Assembly (NCBI GenBank): GCA_007136055.1
Contig: SLHT01000100.1
Location: 1-7,300, forward strand
Direction of reading: 5' to 3'
Length of the DNA: 7,300 bases
Origin: Syntrophomonadaceae bacterium
GTDB taxonomy: Bacteria; Bacillota; Dethiobacteria; DTU022
Below the pieces are notes generated by a model. It was given only the letters and a program-made list of their open reading frames with translations. It did no database searches and was not told where the DNA came from. Shown here piece after piece: positions 6,039-7,300 of the stretch; within the stretch, counting starts at the first letter, position 1, and every line of letters starts with the position of its first letter. A program made the position numbers and the translations under genes.

Positions 6039-6068
6039 TTGACAATAAAGGAAATAGCAGATAATAAT
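6039..6068 (+). promoter_or_regulatory. Probable promoter of the DUF368 gene
   Basis: A perfect TTGACA (6039-6044), an 18-nt spacer and AATAAT (6063-6068, five of six matches) point toward the DUF368 gene. The predicted start near 6075 gives a leader of about 100 nt in which no stable fold is evident. Confidence 0.6.
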
Positions 6069-6161
6069 GTTTAAGGTAGCAGCAGTTCGACACAATAAAT
6101 ATTAAGCAGTGATCCGGATACTTCGTAAAAACTGAAATTAATATTAAGGTCTTATTCAATT

Positions 6162-6176
6162 AAGGGGGAAATCTTG
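6162..6176 (+). promoter_or_regulatory. Ribosome binding site and TTG start of the DUF368 gene
   Basis: AAGGGGGAA (6162-6170) lies just before the TTG at 6174-6176. No in-frame ATG is available nearby, and the first family motif begins within 20 residues of the TTG, so TTG is the most likely start. Confidence 0.75.
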
Positions 6177-6962
6177 GTCCTAAAAGTACTGCAGGGGGCA
6201 TTTATCGGGGTAGCCTTAATCCTGCCCGGCCTGAGCGCCGGCACGGTAATCGTGATCCTTGGGTTTTACCGTCAGTTTCTTGAAGACCTCTCTTCACTGC
6301 GGATTAAACCTTACCTGCCCATGCTGGGCGGGGCCATCGGAGGAATTATCGCCGGGGTCAGCGTGATTAGCTACCTGCTCGAGCAGTACACCCTGCTGAT
6401 CATGGCTTTTTTACTCGGCATGCTGCTGGCCTCTGTTCCGACTGTTTTAAGCTGCCGCTTTAACTTTAAAAACTCTGGCCCTGCCGGCGAGCTTAAAAAA
6501 TATATCTGGCCCTTAATCCTGGGAACTGCCGGCTTTATTACAACCTGGTATGTGATCTGCGAACCGGAGCGAACCTTTACTGTATTTCCGCCGGGTGGGC
6601 TACTGCACTTTTTCCTCGGGGGAGCCCTGGCCAGCGCCACCATGCTCCTGCCCGGCGTTTCAGGCAGTGCGATCCTGATTATTATTAACCTTTACGAGGA
6701 TGTTATCTTTGCTGTCAGAAGCTGGCAGTGGCTTAACCTCGGCGTTCTGACCGCCGGCTTCGCCGTAGGCCTTCTCGGCCTGGCCCGCGTCCTCTCTGCC
6801 CTCTACCGACGCTACCAGCACGCTATTTCATTTCTCCTGGCAGGTCTAATTTTAGGCTCGACCCGCATCCTCCTGCCCCCTCACTTAAGCGTTGGCATCA
6901 TCATCGCCGCCACAGCCGGCGCCCTGCTCGTCCTCTATTTCACTCGAAATTATTCAACATGA
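6174..6962 (+). CDS. DUF368 membrane protein (PopT-type undecaprenyl-phosphate transporter)
   Basis: This 262-residue polytopic protein carries the DUF368 signature twice: PGLSAGTVIVILGFYRQFL (18-36) and PGVSGSAILIIINLYEDVI (160-178). The two halves look like an internal repeat of the kind that packs as re-entrant hairpins. About eight hydrophobic stretches are visible (roughly 8-30, 47-67, 72-92, 110-128, 144-172, 184-208, 216-236, 238-256). Family knowledge: DUF368 proteins (PopT) were recently tied to return of undecaprenyl phosphate, the lipid carrier for wall and surface polymers, across the membrane. Applying that here rests on family membership. Length is slightly short but complete. 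The gene starts with TTG. Its last 23 nt overlap the end of the convergent epimerase gene. It faces away from the yfcE-type operon, sharing a 207-nt intergenic region. Confidence 0.9.
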   Translation: MVLKVLQGAFIGVALILPGLSAGTVIVILGFYRQFLEDLSSLRIKPYLPMLGGAIGGIIAGVSVISYLLEQYTLLIMAFLLGMLLASVPTVLSCRFNFKNSGPAGELKKYIWPLILGTAGFITTWYVICEPERTFTVFPPGGLLHFFLGGALASATMLLPGVSGSAILIIINLYEDVIFAVRSWQWLNLGVLTAGFAVGLLGLARVLSALYRRYQHAISFLLAGLILGSTRILLPPHLSVGIIIAATAGALLVLYFTRNYST

Positions 6963-7300
6963 TCGAAAGCCCTTCTTCCAGCGGGATTTGCGGGCTAAAG
7001 TCAAGTTCTGCTTTGGCCCGCGAGGTGTCGGCGTAGGTGTGTGGTGGGTCTCCGGCCTGGATCGGCTCATGGCGGGCTTTGACCCTTCTTCCCGCTAACC
7101 GGCTGAGTATTTCAAGCACACCGTTTACCGAAATACGGCTGCCTCCACCAATATTGTAAACCCGACCTTCCAAGTTTTCCGTCCGCGCCGCCAGCACATT
7201 CGCATCTACTATATCGTCAACGAAGGTAAAATCGCGAGTCTGTTCCCCACTGCCGTAAATGATCAACTCTTCACCGGCTAAAATTGCCCGAATGAAGCGA
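6940..7300 (-). CDS. NAD-dependent sugar-nucleotide epimerase/dehydratase, C-terminal part
   Basis: The frame is open to the right edge, giving the last roughly 119 residues of an SDR-superfamily sugar-nucleotide epimerase. Marks: RFIRAILAGEEL at the edge, IYGSGEQTRDFTFVDDIVDAN (substrate-binding and conserved RDF-VDD block), YNIGGG, and the C-terminal GDPPHTYADTSRAKAELDFSP, where the AD-x-S-KA pattern is typical of UDP-glucose 4-epimerase and UDP-glucuronate epimerase-like enzymes. The NAD-binding Rossmann half and the YxxxK site are outside the window, about 190 residues by family length. The apparent TTG start at 7264-7266 is not the real one, since homology continues past it. The exact sugar substrate cannot be told. 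It is convergent with the DUF368 gene, with overlapping stops and no terminator between them. Confidence 0.92.
   Translation of the reverse strand, partial: RFIRAILAGEELIIYGSGEQTRDFTFVDDIVDANVLAARTENLEGRVYNIGGGSRISVNGVLEILSRLAGRRVKARHEPIQAGDPPHTYADTSRAKAELDFSPQIPLEEGLSIMLNNFE

Noticed and set aside
6098..6148. Direct repeat AATATTAAG at 6098 and 6140 upstream of the DUF368 gene
   Set aside because: A 9-nt AT-rich repeat is expected by chance in this composition, and it lies downstream of the predicted promoter.

Overview
The window looks like a piece of chromosome from an anaerobic, low-to-mid GC Gram-positive bacterium of the Clostridia type (Peptococcaceae- or Syntrophomonadaceae-like). 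This is inferred from the control elements: a ykkC-class riboswitch, a tryptophan T-box, a CIRCE operator on groESL, AGGAGG ribosome binding sites and a 'ferredoxin-domain' DUF2148 protein. The species cannot be read from the window. All genes share a similar codon style and there are no insertion sequences, tRNAs, rRNAs or CRISPR arrays.

Layout. (1) Positions 1-177, minus strand: a ykkC-family riboswitch with an overlapping intrinsic terminator. Its target gene lies off the left edge. (2) 178-566: AT-rich spacer with one clean 8+8 bp palindrome beside the riboswitch start. (3) 567-1091, plus: DUF2148 Fe-S-type protein. (4) 1135-1485, plus: sigma-A-type promoter and T-box leader with a probable UGG (Trp) specifier, followed by a stand-alone TrpB2-type tryptophan synthase beta chain (1512-2867). 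(5) 2948-2980: a strong hairpin shared by the convergent trpB2 and groEL. (6) 3017-5106, minus: groES-groEL operon with promoter and a CIRCE operator that carries a GCA duplication in one arm. (7) 5228-5966, minus: YfcE/MJ0936-type phosphodiesterase followed by a 60-residue Cys-rich HTH-like protein. (8) 6174-6962, plus: DUF368 (PopT-type) membrane protein with a TTG start. (9) 6940-7300, minus: C-terminal part of a sugar-nucleotide epimerase whose stop region overlaps that of the DUF368 gene.

How it works together. These are several short, independently controlled units rather than one pathway. The trpB2 unit should turn on when uncharged tRNA-Trp builds up, converting indole and serine to tryptophan. 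The groESL unit should be held by HrcA at CIRCE and released by heat or unfolded protein. The riboswitch should control a gene outside the window in response to guanidine, ppGpp or PRPP; subtype 2 (ppGpp/PRPP) is favoured. The DUF368 protein and the epimerase may both serve the cell envelope (lipid-carrier recycling and sugar precursors), but they are convergent and not an operon.

The least explained items are the ykkC riboswitch at the left edge, the altered CIRCE element and the small CQLGCF-ending protein. No wholly new multi-gene system is visible.
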